DNA from: a virus
Length of the DNA: 29,702 nt
IMG/VR virus record: IMGVR_UViG_3300011258_000185
Location: 1 to 29,702 of that record
Direction: 5' to 3' (one strand)
This document shows, piece after piece, positions 26,527 through 29,702 of this stretch. Numbering within the stretch: the first letter of the stretch is position 1; every line of letters starts with the position of its first letter. The notes below the pieces were generated by a model. That model was given only the letters and a program-made list of their open reading frames with translations. It did no database searches and had not been told where the DNA came from. A program made the position numbers and the translations under genes.

Positions 26527-28172
26527 TGGCAAATTTAAAAATAAACATACTAGCACAAGATAAGACTAAAGGTGCTTTACGATCTGTTAAAGGTGGACTT
26601 GCTTCAATTAAAAATGCTGTATTTAGTTTAAAAGGTGCTTTTATTACTTTGGGGGGTGCTGTTGCTTTAAGAGGAATAGCAAACGTAGGATCAAACTTTG
26701 AAGATTTAAGAGATTCACTTGCTTCAGTAACAGGAGGCGTTAAACAAGGTGCAGAAGCATTTGACTTTGTAAATAGATTTGCACTTAAATCACAATTTAG
26801 CGTAGAACAATTAACAACTTCATTCATAACATTAAAAGCGTCAGGTATAGAGCCTACTGAAAAACTTTTAAGAATGTTCACTGATACATCTGCTGTTACA
26901 ACAGATCAATTAGGAACACTAGACGCAATGACTAGAGTTTTCTCTAGAGGTATTCAAGGTGGTTTAGGTTTAGAAGAACTTAACCAAATAGCTGATAGAG
27001 GTGTTCCTGTATTTAAAATTTTAGAAGAACAGTTAGGAATTACTAGATTAGAAATTGCTAAATATGGTCAAACAACAGATGGTGCTTTAAAAATACTAAA
27101 CGCTTTAGAAAAAGGTTTTGGAGATGCTTTCGGTGGTGCTACTCAACAAAAATTAGATAACTTATCTACCTCATCTTCTAACTTAGGTATTGCGTTTAGA
27201 AATCAATTAGACGTTATTGGACAAGCTGGTTTTAGTGGTGCTTTAACTAAAATGAATAATACACTTGCTGAAACATTAAACTTATTAGAGCCTGTAATAA
27301 AAGCGTTAGGAGTTGGATTAGGAAAAGTTGTAGATAAATTGACTTTAGCTTTAGAAACTTTAAATTTAGCAATAGATAAATCATTTGAACAATATAAAAA
27401 ATTTAGAGAATTTTTAGGAATACCTTTACCAGAGCCAATCACTATATCAAAAGCACCAGCATTTAATATTCATGCTGGAATGAAAATACCTGACACTCGA
27501 ACAGGATTAGACAAAATAAAAGAACAACTTGATAAATTAGTAAATAAAGAAATACAAAGTGCTAAAGATCAATTTGCAAAAATTCATGAGATTGTTGCTA
27601 AAGGAATAGTACAAGGAATCAAACAAACATCTAGAGGCCTTGCAGAAATGGTAGTATTAGGTAAAAGTTTTGGCGAAACTTTGAAAAAGATTGCACAGAA
27701 TGTTTTGATTAACATTATTGCAAAACAAATAGAATATATTGCATTACTTGGAATACAAAAAATATTAGGAAAAGAAGATGAAACACAACAAGCTAAAAAA
27801 GATAACTTAATTAGAAAACAAAATACAAATCTTAAAAGACAAATTGCTTTACAATTATTCTTAAACGCTATCGGTGGTGGTGGAGGTGTTGGTAGTGGCA
27901 ACCCACTTAAAATGTTTTCTAGTGGAGGCTCTGTAAGAAAAGGACAGCCATCAATAGTTGGAGAGCGTGGTGCAGAATTATTCATTCCTAATTCAACAGG
28001 GCAAATACAACAAAATGCTAGAGGAACTCAATCAAAAGACACAACAGTTAATTTTAATATCAATACAGTTGACGCTTCAGGCTTCGAAGAATTATTAGTT
28101 AGATCAAGAGGTGCAATAACACAACTAATTAATAACGCAGTTAACGAAAGAGGTAGGGAGAGTTTAATATAA
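26526..28172 (+). CDS. Tail tape measure protein
   Basis: 548 residues. Contains a hydrophobic segment at about 31-55 (KNAVFSLKGAFITLGGAVAL), a TMP domain with FEDLRDSLASVTGGVKQGAE, LNQIADRGVPVFKILEEQLG, a second hydrophobic stretch at about 391-415, and the common C-terminal motif GGSVRKGQPSIVGERGAELF ending in IPNS. Its length implies a short siphovirus tail: using the usual 0.15 nm per residue rule, about 80 nm. Starts right after the frameshift extension. Confidence 0.92.
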   Translation: MANLKINILAQDKTKGALRSVKGGLASIKNAVFSLKGAFITLGGAVALRGIANVGSNFEDLRDSLASVTGGVKQGAEAFDFVNRFALKSQFSVEQLTTSFITLKASGIEPTEKLLRMFTDTSAVTTDQLGTLDAMTRVFSRGIQGGLGLEELNQIADRGVPVFKILEEQLGITRLEIAKYGQTTDGALKILNALEKGFGDAFGGATQQKLDNLSTSSSNLGIAFRNQLDVIGQAGFSGALTKMNNTLAETLNLLEPVIKALGVGLGKVVDKLTLALETLNLAIDKSFEQYKKFREFLGIPLPEPITISKAPAFNIHAGMKIPDTRTGLDKIKEQLDKLVNKEIQSAKDQFAKIHEIVAKGIVQGIKQTSRGLAEMVVLGKSFGETLKKIAQNVLINIIAKQIEYIALLGIQKILGKEDETQQAKKDNLIRKQNTNLKRQIALQLFLNAIGGGGGVGSGNPLKMFSSGGSVRKGQPSIVGERGAELFIPNSTGQIQQNARGTQSKDTTVNFNINTVDASGFEELLVRSRGAITQLINNAVNERGRESLI

Positions 28173-28792
28173 TGGCTGGTGCGTTTCCAATATCAACTTC
28201 AAAATTTCAAACTTTAGGAATAAAGTCTATTCAAAATACTATTATTTCAAAAACAGTATCAGGAAAAAAACTTGCTAGACAAATAGACAATCAAAGATTT
28301 GCTTTTACTGTTAGAATTATTACAGGAACTAGAGCAGATGTTTATGGACAGCTTATGGCTTTTATAATTAAACAAAGATCAGGAAAAGAAAATTTTACAA
28401 TTATCCCACCTGAAATTGAAGACACTAGAGGTAATGAAACAAATACAGTATTAGTTAATGGCTCTCACGCAGTAGGAGATACAACGATTGCTATGGACAA
28501 TCATCATAACGATAATCCACACGCATTTAAGTCAGGAGATTTTATAAAATTTGCTTCACACAATAAAGTTTATATGGTTGTAGCAGATGTTCAGGCTTCT
28601 AGTAACGCTTCAACAGTAACTATTGAGCCACCTCTATTACAAACAGTAGCAGATAATTCAGTAGTAACTTATGATAATGTTCCTTTTACTGTTCATCTAA
28701 CAAACGACATACAAGAGTTTGGAGTTGTTGGAACTGCTAAAGATGGTGCATTGTTGTATCAATTTGAATTTGATGTAGAAGAAACATTGTAG
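28172..28792 (+). CDS. Distal tail protein-like
   Basis: 206 residues, beta-rich: FPISTSKFQTLGIKSIQNTI, FAFTVRIITGTRADVYGQLM, then KSGDFIKFASHNKVYMVVAD and a final LLYQFEFDVEETL. It directly follows the tape measure gene (TAATG), the position of the distal tail (Dit) protein that joins tube and baseplate. Family recognition is by position and general texture. Confidence 0.68.
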   Translation: MAGAFPISTSKFQTLGIKSIQNTIISKTVSGKKLARQIDNQRFAFTVRIITGTRADVYGQLMAFIIKQRSGKENFTIIPPEIEDTRGNETNTVLVNGSHAVGDTTIAMDNHHNDNPHAFKSGDFIKFASHNKVYMVVADVQASSNASTVTIEPPLLQTVADNSVVTYDNVPFTVHLTNDIQEFGVVGTAKDGALLYQFEFDVEETL

Positions 28793-29023
28793 ATGACAAA
28801 ATATTTGGTAAGGCATCACGTAACTGCCGACTTCATCGCTGAAAAAGTAGTTGATGAAAGCGAAATAGATACAGTGAAAAACAATCTAAAACAAAATGCT
28901 ATTCCAGATGGAACTTTTAGCTTTATTATGATAGAACGAAGCGAAAAGTTAATAAGAACAACATACGAGAAATATGACGAGAGCCTTAACAACAGCAGTA
29001 AAGAACGAAATAGCGACCAATGA
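28793..29023 (+). CDS. Small tail-region hypothetical protein
   Basis: 76 residues: MTKYLVRHHVTADFIAEKVV, then IPDGTFSFIMIERSEKLIRT. The ATG follows the previous stop directly. Overlaps the next gene by 50 bases, so the downstream start could lie later. No domain recognised. Confidence 0.55.
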   Translation: MTKYLVRHHVTADFIAEKVVDESEIDTVKNNLKQNAIPDGTFSFIMIERSEKLIRTTYEKYDESLNNSSKERNSDQ

Positions 29024-29540
29024 TATTAGGCCTATTCATCTTATAACTATTGGCTTTTCTACTCCTATTCATTTTACAGATTGCTCTTTTCCTTTAACAT
29101 CATCAGTATCAGGCTCATCAATAACATATTCAGCTTCTAGTCATTTATTGGGTATATCTGATTTTTCTGAACAAACAGATGTAAGTAAATCTAGTATTAC
29201 ATTAACTCTATCAGGTGCAGATCAAACTTTTATTTCAACAGTATTAAACGAAAGTGTTATTAACGATACTGTAACTATTCATAGAGGATTACTAGATGAT
29301 GATAATACAATATTTGCTGACCCTTTTTTACTTTATAAAGGAAGTATAGAAAATTTTGAGATAGCTGAAAGAGATACGACAAGCACACTATCATTATCTA
29401 TTGTATCTCATTGGGCAGATTTTAATAAAAAAAATGGTAGAAAAACAAACAATACATCACAACAAAGATTTTTTAGTACAGATGTTGGTATGGATTTTGC
29501 TTCACAAACAGTACAAGATATTAAATGGGGTAGAGAGTAA
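28974..29540 (+). CDS. Baseplate/tail hub protein, DUF2163-like
   Basis: 188 residues. MTRALTTAVKNEIATNDIRP and the following IHLITIGFSTPIHFTDC, SITYSASSHLLGISDFSEQT and DVSKSSITLTLSGAD match the N-terminal texture of DUF2163 (phiJL001 Gp84-like) proteins found in GTA and alphaproteobacterial phage baseplates. Only the N-terminal domain is present; the C-terminal domain often seen is absent. Followed by an overlapping start (TAATG). Confidence 0.72.
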   Translation: MTRALTTAVKNEIATNDIRPIHLITIGFSTPIHFTDCSFPLTSSVSGSSITYSASSHLLGISDFSEQTDVSKSSITLTLSGADQTFISTVLNESVINDTVTIHRGLLDDDNTIFADPFLLYKGSIENFEIAERDTTSTLSLSIVSHWADFNKKNGRKTNNTSQQRFFSTDVGMDFASQTVQDIKWGRE

Positions 29541-29702
29541 TGCAAGATATTATCTCACTATATAGAAATTATCCTAAATATGATAAACTACACGATCTTG
29601 ATTTACAACATCATATCAAGCCAAGTATATTTTTAAATCAGTATAAAAAACATTATCATAATGATAAATTAATTGGCTTTACTAATTGGGCATATCTATC
29701 TG
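29540..29702 (+). CDS. HlyC-like toxin-activating lysine acyltransferase domain protein (partial, C-terminus beyond window)
   Basis: 54 residues visible: SLYRNYPKY early, then KPSIFLNQYKKHYHNDKLIG and FTNWAYLS at the edge. The NQY...WA-LS arrangement parallels the HlyC family (for example NQYALL...SWANLS in E. coli HlyC). The position equivalent to the HlyC catalytic His23 appears to be Tyr14, though His18 lies nearby. HlyC enzymes transfer acyl groups from acyl-ACP to lysines of RTX toxins. In a phage tail cluster it might acylate a tail protein, or be a structural derivative. Truncated at the window end, so tentative. Confidence 0.45.
   Translation, partial: MQDIISLYRNYPKYDKLHDLDLQHHIKPSIFLNQYKKHYHNDKLIGFTNWAYLS

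Noticed and set aside
27584-27985. Antisense open frame within the tape measure gene
   Set aside because: Cys/Phe/Ile-rich translation typical of the reverse strand of a Lys/Gln-rich gene; no start signal.

Overview
The window is most of the genome of a tailed bacteriophage with siphovirus-type genes. It encodes a terminase, portal, HK97-type capsid protein, tail tube, a tail assembly chaperone with a -1 frameshift site, a short tape measure protein and baseplate proteins. The DNA is very AT-rich by eye, genes are packed with ATGA/TAATG overlaps, and many proteins resemble those of phages of marine low-GC alphaproteobacteria (SAR11-type hosts). Phage origin is certain; the host is inferred from composition and protein style. 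Both ends cut through the tail region, so the window looks like a circular or permuted map opened between the baseplate genes (right end) and the tail-fibre genes (left end), with a few kb missing.

Layout. 1-3633: virion protein and three tandem fibre-plus-small-chaperone pairs. 3643-6363: M15 peptidase endolysin, tiny basic proteins, holin-like membrane proteins, a metallophosphoesterase and a DUF3310 protein. 6364-6459: convergent intergenic hairpins. 10704 down to 6460 (minus strand): early leftward block with a zinc-ribbon protein, a DUF932 protein, several very small membrane proteins, a lipoprotein, an HTH protein, a PD-(D/E)XK exonuclease and an SSB-like protein, probably a recombination module. 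10705-11198: divergent control region. 11199-15818 (plus strand): HTH regulator, unknowns, Ref-like HNH nuclease, DUF1376 replication protein, then a tightly coupled ParB-like / TET-JBP dioxygenase / FkbM methyltransferase cassette. 15829-19370: small terminase, a cluster of micro-genes (several with membrane segments), large terminase. 19372-29702: portal, head morphogenesis, scaffold, capsid, connectors, tail tube, frameshifting chaperone, tape measure, distal tail and baseplate proteins, and a truncated HlyC-like acyltransferase.

Most notable. First, the ParB-TET/JBP-FkbM operon, a candidate DNA base hypermodification pathway (oxidation of a 5-methyl group followed by O-methylation) with no cytosine-5 methyltransferase visible. 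Second, an early leftward regulon in which two genes share a 17-bp operator-like repeat and five sites share the leader AACTAGAAAGG just ahead of a start codon. Third, a textbook A AAA AAC slippery site in the tail chaperone gene. No integrase, tRNA or CRISPR was seen.
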